Shown in pieces: positions 10,471 through 20,889 of a DNA stretch of 64,000 nucleotides. The stretch is from Oxalobacteraceae bacterium (GTDB lineage: Bacteria > Pseudomonadota > Gammaproteobacteria > Burkholderiales > Burkholderiaceae_D), in assembly GCA_030698225.1 (NCBI GenBank), contig JAUYNR010000015.1:23634-87633 (forward strand). The letters are read 5' to 3'. A program made the translations under genes and the position numbers. The notes beneath the pieces are model-generated. The model ran no database searches and was not told where the DNA came from. It was given only the letters and a program-made list of their open reading frames with translations. How positions within the stretch are numbered: position 1 is the first letter of the stretch; every line of letters begins with the position of its first letter.

Positions 10471-11952
10471 ATGAAACGGCGCACCTTTCTCGCCACCCTT
10501 GGCAGCCTGCCCGTACTCGGCCTCAACGCGGGCTGGGCGCGCGCCGCCACCGGCGGCAACATGCTGCCGGCAGTGGCGGTCAAACTTGCCGCAGTCGATG
10601 CATTGGGCGCAGGCGCGGCAATTAACGACCTGATCAAACTGGCCAATACCAGCGGCCAACCGGGACTGTTCCGGGCCTCGCTGAGCGCGGCGCCGGTAAA
10701 CGTGCCCTTGCTGTCGGGTGCTCCGACCGAATTCTGGGCTTACAACGGCAGCCTGCCCGGCCCGCTGATCGAGGTGATAGAAGGCGATACCGTTGAAATC
10801 CTGTTCGAGAACCGCCTGCCGCAAGCCACCACGGTGCACTGGCACGGCCTGCCGGTGCCGCCGGAACAGGACGGCAATCCGCATGATCCGGTGCCGCCTG
10901 GCGGCAAGCGGCTGTACCGCTTCGTGTTGCCGGTGGGCAGCGCCGGCACTTACTGGTATCACCCGCATCCGCACGGCGATACGCCGGTACAGGTGTACCG
11001 CGGCCTGGCCGGTGCCTTCATCGTGCGCGCCAGGAGCGACCCGCTCAGGGATATTCCGGAGCGCCTGCTGATGATTTCCGATCTCAAGCTGGGCGCCGAT
11101 GGCCGCATTGCCCCCAACGATGCCGATGACGAGATGAACGGCCGCGAGGGCCAGTTCGCGCTGGTCAACGCGCAGCGCCAACCGGTGCTGCTGTTCGACC
11201 GCAGCGGCCGCGAACGCTGGCGCATCTGGAACGCGAGCAGCGCGCGCTACCTGCGCCTGGTCCTGCCCGGCGCCGGCATCACGCTGGTCGGCACCGACGG
11301 CGGATTGCTGGAGCGCCCGGTAACCGGCATGACCGAACTGCTGCTGGCGCCGGCCCAGCGGGTCGAGATCATTGTCGAAGCCGGTGCCAGCAAGGGCAGG
11401 GTCGAGCTGGTAGCAGCCCCTTACAACCGCGGCAAGATGGGCGATGTGCCGGCAGAGAAGGCGTTCAGCCTGCTTACCCTCGATTTCGGCAAGGTAGAAA
11501 GCGGTGCGCAAAAGCCGCTGCCAGCCAGGCTTGGCCGCATCGACGACCTGGGCCGCCCGAAGGCAAAAAAGCGCGTGGTTTTCTCCGAGCAGATGTCGAT
11601 GGCCGGCGGGGGACACAGCATGAAATTCCTGGTCAACGGAAAGCAGTTCGACATGAAGCGCATCGATCTGGTGAGCCGCGTCAACCAGGTGGAGCTGTGG
11701 CAGATCGCGAACGAAGCCGATATGGATCATCCTTTCCACATCCACGGCACGCAGTTCCAGGTGATTGAGCGCGAATTCGACGGCAAGGCCACGCCGGAGC
11801 CGTACCGAGCCTGGCGCGATACCGTCAACCTGAGGCCGGGCGAAACGGTGCGGATCAAGCTGGTGCAGCGATTCAAGGGCGTACGCATGTTCCATTGCCA
11901 CATTCTCGAACATGAAGGCGCCGGCATGATGGGGCAGCTCAAGGTGGTGTAG
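10471..11952 (+). CDS. TAT-exported multicopper oxidase (CueO/CopA-like)
   Basis: MKRRTFLATLG twin-arginine signal; HWHGLP, YWYHPHPHG, HPFHIHGTQF, MFHCHILEHEGAGMMG copper motifs. Confidence 0.93.
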   Translation: MKRRTFLATLGSLPVLGLNAGWARAATGGNMLPAVAVKLAAVDALGAGAAINDLIKLANTSGQPGLFRASLSAAPVNVPLLSGAPTEFWAYNGSLPGPLIEVIEGDTVEILFENRLPQATTVHWHGLPVPPEQDGNPHDPVPPGGKRLYRFVLPVGSAGTYWYHPHPHGDTPVQVYRGLAGAFIVRARSDPLRDIPERLLMISDLKLGADGRIAPNDADDEMNGREGQFALVNAQRQPVLLFDRSGRERWRIWNASSARYLRLVLPGAGITLVGTDGGLLERPVTGMTELLLAPAQRVEIIVEAGASKGRVELVAAPYNRGKMGDVPAEKAFSLLTLDFGKVESGAQKPLPARLGRIDDLGRPKAKKRVVFSEQMSMAGGGHSMKFLVNGKQFDMKRIDLVSRVNQVELWQIANEADMDHPFHIHGTQFQVIEREFDGKATPEPYRAWRDTVNLRPGETVRIKLVQRFKGVRMFHCHILEHEGAGMMGQLKVV

Positions 11953-12026
11953 TTATCGATCAGTCGCCGGCATTATCCTGGTGACAGGGCACGGTGCCGG
12001 TCAACACGCATTAACGGGAGATCGTG

Positions 12027-12458
12027 ATGTCCAGGTTCCGTAGCGCCGTATTCAGTCTCGCCTTGCTGGCACCGCTGGCCCAGGCGGCCATTCCCGTCAC
12101 CCTGTATAAGAGCCCAAGCTGTGGCTGTTGCGAAGAATACGTGAAGTACCTGAACGCCAATGGCTTTCAGGTCAAAACGATCAACAGCAATGACATGAAC
12201 CGCATCAAACAGGAAAAGCATATCGGCAATCTCGGCAGTTGCCATACCTCGGTGATCGGCGGCTATGCGGTCGAGGGTCATGTGCCGGTTGCGGCGATCC
12301 GCAAGCTGCTGCAGGACAAGCCGAAGCTGGTCGGCGTCAGCGCGCCGGGCATGCCGGCAAACTCACCCGGCATGGGCGCCATGCGACCGGGTACGCTCAA
12401 AATTTATGCCATCGAGCGCGACGTGAAAGCCAGTCCGGCACTGTTTTCCATCGAATAG
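12027..12458 (+). CDS. DUF411 family metal-binding protein
   Basis: KSPSCGCCEEYVKYL, GSCHTSVIGGYAVEGHVPVAAI, SAPGMPANSPGMG. Confidence 0.9.
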   Translation: MSRFRSAVFSLALLAPLAQAAIPVTLYKSPSCGCCEEYVKYLNANGFQVKTINSNDMNRIKQEKHIGNLGSCHTSVIGGYAVEGHVPVAAIRKLLQDKPKLVGVSAPGMPANSPGMGAMRPGTLKIYAIERDVKASPALFSIE

Positions 12459-12654
12459 CGAGTCAAAACTCCGGATTAACAGGTACGTCCGCGCGGGTGT
12501 CGAGCATGAAATGGGTTTCTGCTGCAGCACAATCGCGCCTGTAGCGCTGTTACCCAAAAGGTGAACTGCCTAATCATGAAAAATTTTAAAGAATTCATGT
12601 GTTTATCGAAGGCAATAAGCGGTTAACTGCCGTTTTTAGGGTCAAGGAACCACC

Positions 12655-15006
12655 ATGAAAACAAGCACCATCGAAGTCGGCGATTTGGTCTCTACCCTGA
12701 GCGCGGCAGGCGTCGAGCGACAGCTTACGGCGCTGCCCGGCGTCCATCACGCCGATGTCAACTACGTCGCCGGCAGCGCGACCGTGCACTATGACGAATC
12801 GCTGATCAGCCTCGAAGCCATCCGGCAACGCGTGGTCGACTGCGGTTATCACTGCCGCGGTGAACTGGTGCCGGCCCATGTCTGCGCTCCGGCAGATCAC
12901 AAGGCGGCCGGAGATGCGCACGCAGCGCATGTCGGTCATGACGAACACAAGACGGACGAAAAAGCCGACATGATGCACGACATGGGCCATGCGCCCGGCA
13001 TGTCTATGGAAGGCATGGCCAACGACATGCGCAACCGCTTCCTGGTGGCCCTGGTGTTTGCCATTCCCGTGTTCCTGTACTCGCCGATGGGCCAGATGTT
13101 CGGCGATTTCGCGACCCCGTTCGGACTGGATCGCAAGCTGTTTCTGTTCATCGTCGCGACCGGTGCCATTGCCTATCCGGGCTGGCCCTTCTTCATCGCT
13201 GCCTGGCGGGCCGCGCGCAACAAAGTGGCCAACATGGCGACTTTGGTCGTGCTCTCGGTCGGCACCGGCTATGTCTTCAGTGTCGGCGCTACCTTTTTCT
13301 ACGAAAGCGAAGTGTTCTACGAAGCGGCGGCAGTGCTGCTGGTTTTCATCTTGCTCGGGCATTGGCTGGAGATGCGGGCGCGCGCCGGTGCCTCGGACGC
13401 CATTCGCGCACTGATGGATCTGGCCCCGCCGATGGCTACGGTAGTGCGCGGCGGCAGCGAAACCAAGGTTCCGACGTCGGAGGTCCTCGCCGGCGAAACC
13501 GTCGTCATCAAGCCTGGCGACAAGATTCCAGTGGACGGCGAGATTCTTGAGGGCGGCTCGCAGGTCGACGAGTCCATGCTGACGGGCGAATCGATGCCGG
13601 TGAAGAAGATCGCCGGCGACTCCGTCATCGGCGCCACGATCAACAAGAGCGGCAGCTTCCGCTACAAGGCGACCAAGGTCGGCGCCGACACGGCGCTGGC
13701 GCAGATTGTCAAACTGGTGCAGGAAGCGCAGAACTCCAAGGCACCGGGCCAACTGCTTGCGGACCAGGCATCGCAGTGGCTGGTGCTGGCCGCCATCGTC
13801 ATCGGGCTGATCACTTTCGGCGTGTGGTTCTGGGTCATGGGCCAGCCTTTGCTGTTCGCTCTGACGCTGACGATCACGGTGTTCGTGATCGCCTGTCCCG
13901 ACGCGCTCGGGCTGGCCACGCCGATGGCTATCATGGTCGGTACCGGGCTGGGGGCGATGAACGGCATCCTGTTCAAGAACGCTTCCGCGCTGGAGAACGC
14001 CACCAAGCTGACTGTCGTGGTTTTCGACAAGACCGGCACGCTCACGCTCGGGCAGCCTGATGTGGTCGAGATGGTCACCGCGTCCGGCGTCAGCGAGGTG
14101 CAGTTGCTGGCCACCGCGGCAGCGGTGGAGAAGTTCTCCGAGCATCCGCTGGCGCAGGCGGTACTGAAGCGCGCCGGCACCACACCGACAGAAGTCGCGA
14201 CGGGATTTACCAACATCGATGGACAGGGCGCGCGCGCCGCGATCGGCGGCGAGACGGTGTTGCTCGGCAACCGCAAGCTGATGGAGTCGGAAGCTGTCGC
14301 ATTGGAAGCGCTGGCCGAGCAAGCCTCCCGGCTCCAGGGCGGCGGCCGCACCGTGGTGTATGTGGCGCGCGCGGGCAAGCTGATCGGTCTGATCGCCATC
14401 GCCGACGCGGTGCGGCCGACCTCGAAGGCAACGATCGCCAAGCTGCAGGAACGCGGCGTGAAAGTCGCGATGATCACCGGCGACAACCAGGCCACGGCCG
14501 AGCGCATCGGCAAGGCACTCGGCATCGACATCGTGCTGGCCGATGTGCTGCCTGGCCAGAAAGCCTCCAAAATCAAGGAACTGCAGGCCCAGGGCCACAA
14601 GGTCGGCATGGTCGGCGACGGCATCAACGATGCCCCGGCCCTGACCCAGGCCGATGTCGGCTTCGCGATCGGCGCCGGCACCGACGTCGCGATGGAAAGC
14701 GCGCAAGTCATTCTGATGAAGAGCGACCCCTACGATGTGGTCGGCGCCATCGAATTGTCGCGCGCCACGCTGCGCAAGATGCACCAGAACCTGTGGTGGG
14801 CGGTTGGCTACAACGTGATCGCCTTCCCGCTGGCCGCTGGCGTGTTCTATCCCTTTACGCTTTCCCCTGAGGTCGCGGCACTGTCGATGTCGGGCAGCTC
14901 GGCGGTCGTGGCCATCAATGCGTTGATGCTCAAACGCACCAGGCTGGCAGGCATCCGTCAGCCTGGGAGAACTACGGTGACTGTTGCTGCGCAGGTGCCT
15001 GCATGA
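12655..15006 (+). CDS. Heavy-metal translocating P1B-type ATPase with CPD transmembrane motif
   Basis: 783 aa; [24 protein letters not shown]; membrane motif [13 protein letters not shown] in place of CPC. Confidence 0.93.
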   Translation: MKTSTIEVGDLVSTLSAAGVERQLTALPGVHHADVNYVAGSATVHYDESLISLEAIRQRVVDCGYHCRGELVPAHVCAPADHKAAGDAHAAHVGHDEHKTDEKADMMHDMGHAPGMSMEGMANDMRNRFLVALVFAIPVFLYSPMGQMFGDFATPFGLDRKLFLFIVATGAIAYPGWPFFIAAWRAARNKVANMATLVVLSVGTGYVFSVGATFFYESEVFYEAAAVLLVFILLGHWLEMRARAGASDAIRALMDLAPPMATVVRGGSETKVPTSEVLAGETVVIKPGDKIPVDGEILEGGSQVDESMLTGESMPVKKIAGDSVIGATINKSGSFRYKATKVGADTALAQIVKLVQEAQNSKAPGQLLADQASQWLVLAAIVIGLITFGVWFWVMGQPLLFALTLTITVFVIACPDALGLATPMAIMVGTGLGAMNGILFKNASALENATKLTVVVFDKTGTLTLGQPDVVEMVTASGVSEVQLLATAAAVEKFSEHPLAQAVLKRAGTTPTEVATGFTNIDGQGARAAIGGETVLLGNRKLMESEAVALEALAEQASRLQGGGRTVVYVARAGKLIGLIAIADAVRPTSKATIAKLQERGVKVAMITGDNQATAERIGKALGIDIVLADVLPGQKASKIKELQAQGHKVGMVGDGINDAPALTQADVGFAIGAGTDVAMESAQVILMKSDPYDVVGAIELSRATLRKMHQNLWWAVGYNVIAFPLAAGVFYPFTLSPEVAALSMSGSSAVVAINALMLKRTRLAGIRQPGRTTVTVAAQVPA

Positions 15007-16274
15007 CGGTTACCACACAGCGCTCAGCCAGCATGCCCGGTGCCACCATGGCAACGCTCATGCTCGCCGTCTTCACGGTGTCGGTCGGTTTTGGCGCGGT
15101 GCTTCCACTTCTGCCATTCCTGATCGAGCGGCTCCTGGGAGCGGGAGGTGAGGCTGTGCAAGTCTCTCGGCATACAGGACTACTGACAGCCGTCTATACC
15201 CTCGCGCTTTTTCTGTTTGCTCCCATGTGGGGTCGATTATCCGATCGACGCGGCCCGCGTGGAGTGCTGCTGGTTGGGCTGCTTGGCTTCGGCACCACCA
15301 TGCTGGTCTTCTCGCTGATCGAGAGTCTCACTGCGGTTTACGCCGAGCGCTTCTTGAGTGGCATGTTTGCCGCAGCGGTGACGCCAGTTGCGGCGGCTGT
15401 GATCGGCGGCTTCACTACGACCGAGCAGGGGCGCGCCCGTCGGCTTGCCTTCGTTAGCATGGCCGGCATTGCCGGCTTCCTGCTCGGGCCGATGCTGGGT
15501 GTGTTCGTCACGCGCTTTGCAGCGGGTTTCATCACCCTCGCCATGCCGGCCGGATCGGTCGCAATTCCGCTCGCGGCGACTGCACTACTAGCCTTTCTCG
15601 TGGCACCTGCTGTCGCGTTTACTGTGCCGCGTGGCGAGGGGCATGATCGGTCACAGAAGACTACGGGCGCCTCGGTCGATAAGACTACATGGCTGGTGCC
15701 GAAGTTGCTCATTCTCACTTTCATCGTCTCGGCCGGCATCGGGGTCTTCGAAGTCGGGCTTGCACTGCGCGGCAAGCAGGAGCTCGGCTTGACCCCGTAC
15801 CAGATCGCGCTGATGTTCAGCGAATGCAGCCTGGTCATGTTTGTGATGCAGGCAATCGTATTCTCGCCCTGGTTCAAGCCGGACTCGACCCGCTGGCTCA
15901 TCGCGCCCGCGCTGTCGGTGCTGGCGGCCGGCCTGTTCCTCATGCCGTGGGCGTCAGATTTTACGTTGATGCTGGTCGTGATCGGTGCGGTCGCAGCCAG
16001 CGCCGGCATCCTCTCGCCGATCCTGACCTACTGGATCTCGGCCAAGGCCGGGAGCGCGCAGGGTTGGGAACTCGGCAAGCAGTCGGCAGCCGCCAGCCTG
16101 GGTGTCACGTTGGGCTCGACAGCCGGTGGACTCCTCTACAATGTTGCAGCCTTGCCGGGTGCTTCCTTTGTCCTAACCGCAGGTCTCACCGTGCTGGGCT
16201 TCCTGCTAAGCCTTGGGTTGCCGCATTTGCTCGTGCTCCCCAATTCATGCTCGCGCCCGGTATCAGCATGTTAG
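15003..16274 (+). CDS. MFS transporter
   Basis: 423 aa, about 12 [16 protein letters not shown] between TM2 and TM3; ATGA overlap with the ATPase gene. Confidence 0.85.
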   Translation: MTVTTQRSASMPGATMATLMLAVFTVSVGFGAVLPLLPFLIERLLGAGGEAVQVSRHTGLLTAVYTLALFLFAPMWGRLSDRRGPRGVLLVGLLGFGTTMLVFSLIESLTAVYAERFLSGMFAAAVTPVAAAVIGGFTTTEQGRARRLAFVSMAGIAGFLLGPMLGVFVTRFAAGFITLAMPAGSVAIPLAATALLAFLVAPAVAFTVPRGEGHDRSQKTTGASVDKTTWLVPKLLILTFIVSAGIGVFEVGLALRGKQELGLTPYQIALMFSECSLVMFVMQAIVFSPWFKPDSTRWLIAPALSVLAAGLFLMPWASDFTLMLVVIGAVAASAGILSPILTYWISAKAGSAQGWELGKQSAAASLGVTLGSTAGGLLYNVAALPGASFVLTAGLTVLGFLLSLGLPHLLVLPNSCSRPVSAC

Positions 16275-16777
16275 CTTTTAATTCGATGCTGGCCCGTCGC
16301 TATGAGAGCAAAGGGTTTGTCAGATCCGAGGTGGACCGGGTGTTTTCGCATGTTGACGATCACTCCCGACTATCCTCACATATGAGCCAACCTTCGTGGA
16401 GGATGGGTGGGGGGCGGATGCAAATCGAACTCGACGAAGGCCGAGGGAAAAAGGTCGGGTCGCGAATTCGTATGGCAGGACGCGTCTTTGGTGTTGCGGT
16501 TTCCGTTGAAGAGATCGTCACGCAGCGTAGTCCTCCTCACCGGAAGGTCTGGGAAACTACCGCTGCGCCGAAGCTCCTTGTGATGGGCCATTACCGAATG
16601 GGGTTCGAGGTGTCGCCGCAAGGGAATGGTTCAATGCTCCGCGTATTTATCGAGTACGCACTACCAGAAAGAGCGCCTGCCCGCTGGCTGGGGCGTCTAT
16701 TTGGCCAGTACTACGCCAAATGGTGTACACAGCAGATGGTCGACGATGCAGTCAAACATTTCGCAGAGACCCCATAG
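16268..16777 (+). CDS. SRPBCC-family-like protein
   Basis: 169 aa from ATG 16268, overlapping MFS stop; VFSHVDDHSRLSSHM...VGSRIRMAGRVFGVAVSVEEIV...; it is the tail of track ORF 15689..16777. Confidence 0.65.
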   Translation: MLAFNSMLARRYESKGFVRSEVDRVFSHVDDHSRLSSHMSQPSWRMGGGRMQIELDEGRGKKVGSRIRMAGRVFGVAVSVEEIVTQRSPPHRKVWETTAAPKLLVMGHYRMGFEVSPQGNGSMLRVFIEYALPERAPARWLGRLFGQYYAKWCTQQMVDDAVKHFAETP

Positions 16778-16869
16778 CGCATATCCGCGTACTGATGGTG
16801 GTATACCGCGGAACCAAGGCTGACGCGGCAGCACGGCCAAGTTACAGCCTTCAACACTAAGGAGTCGTT

Positions 16870-17130
16870 ATGGATCACAAGCATGAATCGGACAACGATG
16901 GCGCGATGAAGTCCAGGGCCAATATTGCCTTGATCGTCTTCTTTGTCATCGGAGCTTTTTTCCTGATTGCCGAGCATAGGGCGCACCTGTTCGGGTGGCT
17001 GTCGTCCTATTGGATATGGTTGTTGCTGTTTGCCTGCCCCCTGATGCATCTGTTCATGCACGGCGGCCGTGGTCATGGCGGTCACGGTTCGGGTGACGCA
17101 TCGGACGAATCAACCAAGGAGAAAAAATAA
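16870..17130 (+). CDS. DUF2933 small membrane protein
   Basis: 86 aa; AEHRAHLFGWLSSYWIWLLLFACPLMHLFMHGGRGHGGHG. Confidence 0.75.
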   Translation: MDHKHESDNDGAMKSRANIALIVFFVIGAFFLIAEHRAHLFGWLSSYWIWLLLFACPLMHLFMHGGRGHGGHGSGDASDESTKEKK

Positions 17131-17780
17131 TGGATCACAACTCCGCTCCGGCCTACGGACTCTGGTCGCTGGTAATCATCAATTCACTGGTGTTCATCAT
17201 CTTCGCCTTCAGCTTTGCCAAACCCCAATCGTCGCGCGACTGGCGTTCATTCGGCGCATTCTCGGCTTTTCTGGTTGCGTTGTTTACCGAGATGTATGGC
17301 TTTCCGCTGACGATTTACTTGTTGTCGGGCTGGCTGTCAACGCGCTTTCCCGGCATCGATTGGATGTCGCACGATGCGGGGCATCTGCTCGAATCGATTT
17401 TCGGCTGGAAAACCAATCCGCATTTCGGGCCGTTTCATATCCTCAGCAACATCCTGATCGTCGCCGGTTTCTGGCTGCTGGCCTCGGCATGGAAGATATT
17501 GTATGCGGCGCAGCGCCATCACAGGCTTGCGACTACCGGACCTTACGCGCGCGTGCGGCACCCCCAGTACGTGGGCTTCATTCTGATCATGACCGGTTTT
17601 TTATTTCAGTGGCCAACCCTGGTCACGCTGGCGATGTTCCCGGTACTGGTGTTCATGTACGTACATCTGGCGCGCCGTGAAGAGCGGGATGCACGCGCGG
17701 AATTCGGGGAGGATTACGCCCGCTACGAGGCGGATATACCCGCATTCTTTCCGCGCTTCGGTGTGAAGGCCCATGCATAA
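17130..17780 (+). CDS. Isoprenylcysteine carboxyl methyltransferase-family integral membrane protein
   Basis: 216 aa; TTGPYARVRHPQYVGFILIMTGFLFQWPTLVTL. Confidence 0.82.
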   Translation: MDHNSAPAYGLWSLVIINSLVFIIFAFSFAKPQSSRDWRSFGAFSAFLVALFTEMYGFPLTIYLLSGWLSTRFPGIDWMSHDAGHLLESIFGWKTNPHFGPFHILSNILIVAGFWLLASAWKILYAAQRHHRLATTGPYARVRHPQYVGFILIMTGFLFQWPTLVTLAMFPVLVFMYVHLARREERDARAEFGEDYARYEADIPAFFPRFGVKAHA

Positions 17781-17883
17781 GCCGGCGACGCGTACTTTCG
17801 TGGGCGTGGGCGCTTGGTCGGCGCTCGCCTTCGTTTTGAATCTGGCGTTGCAATTGCGCTGGCAAGCGAAATATCAGCGTTGA
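17773..17883 (+). CDS. Candidate small single-TM protein (36 aa)
   Basis: ATG overlaps the previous stop; MHKPATRTFVGVGAWSALAFVLNLALQLRWQAKYQR; below ORF track size cut-off. Confidence 0.4.
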   Translation: MHKPATRTFVGVGAWSALAFVLNLALQLRWQAKYQR

Positions 17884-17932
17884 TGTCAGGCGCCCCGACC
17901 CGGCAATTTATTGCACCAAAGGAGGTTTTGCC

Positions 17933-19732
17933 ATGCGAACTCACAATCGATCAATCAAAGTCAAGGCTACAGCAGGCAGCAGGATTACCGAACCCAGAGC
18001 GGATCGGGTTCCGGTACCGCTGCCTGTGCTCCAGTCGGCCGAGATACTGACTACTGCGGCGGCGGCATCAACTGCCGTCCCGGCGTCGTTGCTTGAACAG
18101 GCACTTCGCTATCAGCTCGATCGCTGGCAGCGCGGCGTGCTGTTCCTCGACATGCTGCGCGAACGGGCCAACAACATGCTGGCGCATGAGGACGCAGGCA
18201 TGCCGCCGCCGCTGGACTTCGAATATGAAACGATTCTCGACGCCCGGCGCTTCGAGCGCCCGGCAAATTACGCACTGCTGCGGATCACGCGCTGCCATGA
18301 AGATCGCGCAGAGGATTGCGTCGACGACAAGAAACCGCCGGTGATCATCGTCGACCCGCGCGCCGGACACGGCCCCGGCATCGGTGGATTCAAGCGCGAC
18401 TCGGAAGTCGGGATGGCGCTGCATGAAGGGCATGCGACCTACTTCGTCATTTTCTTTCCGTTGCCGTGTCCGAGCCAAACTCTGGCCGATGTATTGCATG
18501 CGCTGCGCCGTTTTGTCGAGGAAGTCGCCAGCCGCCACCACGGGAAAGCGCCGGTACTGTATGGGAATTGCCAGGCCGGCTGGGCGGTGATGCTGCTCGC
18601 AGCCGATTGCGAAGGCTTGACTGGTCCGACCGTATCAAACGGCTCGCCATTGTCGTATTGGGCCGGCGCGTCCGATGTGAATCCGATGCGGCTGGCCGGC
18701 GGATTAATGGGCGGCAGTTGGACGGCCCATTTATTAGCTGACCTTGGCAATGGCCGGCTCGACGGCGCCTGGCTGGTGCAAAATTTTGAAAACCTGAATC
18801 CGGCCAACACGCTGTGGGACAAGAACTACAACACTTTCGCGCAGATCGATACCGAGCGCGAGCGCTTCCTGGAGTTCGAGCGCTGGTGGACCGGATATCA
18901 CTTCCTGAGCCGCGAAGAGATTCTGTCGATCATCGAAAATCTGTTCATCGGCAACAAGCTGGAGCGCGGAACGATGCGGATTTGCGGCGGCTGCACCGTC
19001 GACCTGAAGCGCATGCGCAACCCGCTGGTGATCTTTGCGTCCGGCGGCGACAACATCACGCCGCCGCACCAGGCGCTCAACTGGATTCCGACCGTCTACC
19101 CGACCACTGCCGATCTGAAGAAGGCGGGGCAACGCATTGTCTATCTCCTCAACACGCATGTGGGCCATCTGGGCATTTTCGTGTCGGCCAGCGTGGCGAA
19201 ACTGGAACACCGCGCGATTCTGGAAAGCCTGGGCGACCTCGATGCGCTCCAGCCGGGTTTGTACGAGATGAAGATCAGCTACCCGAGCGGCGACCCGGAT
19301 TGCCGCAAGCCGCAGTACACGGTGCGGTTCGTAGAACGGCAAGTCGAACAGATCCAGTATCCGTACCCGGAGCAATCGTTTGAAGGGGTGGAGGCGGTTT
19401 CAGAATGGAACGAACTGCTATACAAGAACACGATAAGCCCGTGGGTTACCGCATTTGCCAATCCGCTCAGCGCGGAAATGCTGAAATGGCTGCACCCGAT
19501 GCGCATCAGCCACACGATGTTTTCCGAAAAGCTCAATCCCTGGATGCTGCCGGTGAAAATGCTCGCGCCTTTCATTGCGAATGCACGCATATCCGCCGGC
19601 GAAGCCAATCCGTTTGTTGCAATGGAAGGTGAAGCCAGCGTGTCGATATCAAGAATGCTCGATAGCTACCGGCAAGTCAGGGATGGCGCCAGCGAACAGC
19701 TGTTCAATGCCTTGTATGGCACAGAAAAATAA
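17933..19732 (+). CDS. DUF3141 domain protein (alpha/beta-hydrolase-like, PHB-depolymerase-related)
   Basis: 599 aa; strong AAAGGAGG Shine-Dalgarno; VLYGNCQAGWAVMLLAAD; VSNGSPLSYWAG. Confidence 0.8.
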   Translation: MRTHNRSIKVKATAGSRITEPRADRVPVPLPVLQSAEILTTAAAASTAVPASLLEQALRYQLDRWQRGVLFLDMLRERANNMLAHEDAGMPPPLDFEYETILDARRFERPANYALLRITRCHEDRAEDCVDDKKPPVIIVDPRAGHGPGIGGFKRDSEVGMALHEGHATYFVIFFPLPCPSQTLADVLHALRRFVEEVASRHHGKAPVLYGNCQAGWAVMLLAADCEGLTGPTVSNGSPLSYWAGASDVNPMRLAGGLMGGSWTAHLLADLGNGRLDGAWLVQNFENLNPANTLWDKNYNTFAQIDTERERFLEFERWWTGYHFLSREEILSIIENLFIGNKLERGTMRICGGCTVDLKRMRNPLVIFASGGDNITPPHQALNWIPTVYPTTADLKKAGQRIVYLLNTHVGHLGIFVSASVAKLEHRAILESLGDLDALQPGLYEMKISYPSGDPDCRKPQYTVRFVERQVEQIQYPYPEQSFEGVEAVSEWNELLYKNTISPWVTAFANPLSAEMLKWLHPMRISHTMFSEKLNPWMLPVKMLAPFIANARISAGEANPFVAMEGEASVSISRMLDSYRQVRDGASEQLFNALYGTEK

Positions 19733-19835
19733 CGGTGGCTGCTGCTTTTCACACTTGCCTGGGTATTGGCGCTATGGCTATATTGGATTGAAGGGCGAGA
19801 GAAAGTGAAGCGCGGAAAGAGCAATGCCGCTTGAA

Positions 19836-20492
19836 TCATAGGCGCGCGCTGCTCATCTGCTGCACGCCCGGATATTTCGATCCGAAGTAAAAATAAATGA
19901 TAAAACTCAGCATCGCGGAGAAGAAACACCATACGGAAAACAGCGCGACAGCGTAAAACCAGTAAGCGATCGCAAAAAGCACCAGCGCCAAAGCGCCGAA
20001 CACGTTGACGATTCTGTGACTGGAAAAGAGCGAGCCGATACACGTCGCCGCCAGATAAAAACCCATGGTGGGAATCTTGTAAAAATGCGGCGACAGATAG
20101 ACAATGTGCTGGCCCGCTTCAGCGGTAACCGGGAACCTCACGATCATATACAACAGGTATAAGCCGATCCCCAGGCCGATCACCTGGAAGCCCGCGATCA
20201 CCATTCTGCGCCACGGCACGACTTCCAGAAGCCAGATTGAAAACGGCACAAAGATCGGCCAGAGTACGTGCGAGAACAGTGAAAACACGTAGGTCGCAAT
20301 AACAGCAAGCAGCGCCGCCTCGGAGCGCAACGACAGCCACAGCACGCCTTCGATGATTTGCTGTACGCCGAACAGGAGCGGGATCATCGCAAACGGAATT
20401 TCTCCCCTTCTGCTTGCTTTTTTCAAAGTAGCGACGCCAACAACAGACAACCCAATTCCCGCCATAAAACTGGCCGTCGCTGAAAAACACAT
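19836..20492 (-). CDS. DUF6629-like integral membrane protein
   Basis: MCFSATASFMAGIGLSVVGVATLKKA; multiple TM; VQQIIEGVLWLSL. Confidence 0.7.
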   Translation of the reverse strand: MCFSATASFMAGIGLSVVGVATLKKASRRGEIPFAMIPLLFGVQQIIEGVLWLSLRSEAALLAVIATYVFSLFSHVLWPIFVPFSIWLLEVVPWRRMVIAGFQVIGLGIGLYLLYMIVRFPVTAEAGQHIVYLSPHFYKIPTMGFYLAATCIGSLFSSHRIVNVFGALALVLFAIAYWFYAVALFSVWCFFSAMLSFIIYFYFGSKYPGVQQMSSARL

Positions 20493-20889
20493 ATGCCGGA
20501 TTCCTTTCTTTTTTCACGCCGCGCGGCGCACCCGTTTTCCGCTTAGGCGCGGATGCTGGTACCGCTACACGCGCCGCATGTAACGCCCGCCGATATTCCG
20601 ATACAGCGCGAAGCCACGCCGATCGCGCTCTCCTTGCAGGTCGCATTAAGGCGGCTGCCATGTCAACTGCAGCAGCAGCCCCTGGCCTGATGTCGATGAC
20701 ATTGTTGCGCCGTATCGATGCCGTATCTAGCTTGACTGTCGGGCGATGAACCCATTATTTTATAGTCATAAATCAACGATGCTGCTTAGTGACGACGAAG
20801 TTTGCGAAACGGAAAAAATCGTACGCCAAGCTGTCCTGTCGGCCGTCCCAAAAAGCAAGTGGTCGCGCAGAGGCGGGGTAGGTTGAGTA

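Noticed and set aside
12595-14784. 729-aa reverse ORF antisense to the CPD ATPase, and similar antisense ORFs at 10459, 52458 and 42835
   Set aside because: Composition typical of antisense shadow frames; the sense products have intact family motifs.
15689-16777. 362-aa ORF spanning MFS and SRPBCC genes as one protein
   Set aside because: Its first part is an out-of-frame reading of the MFS gene; only the part from 16268 looks like a real protein.
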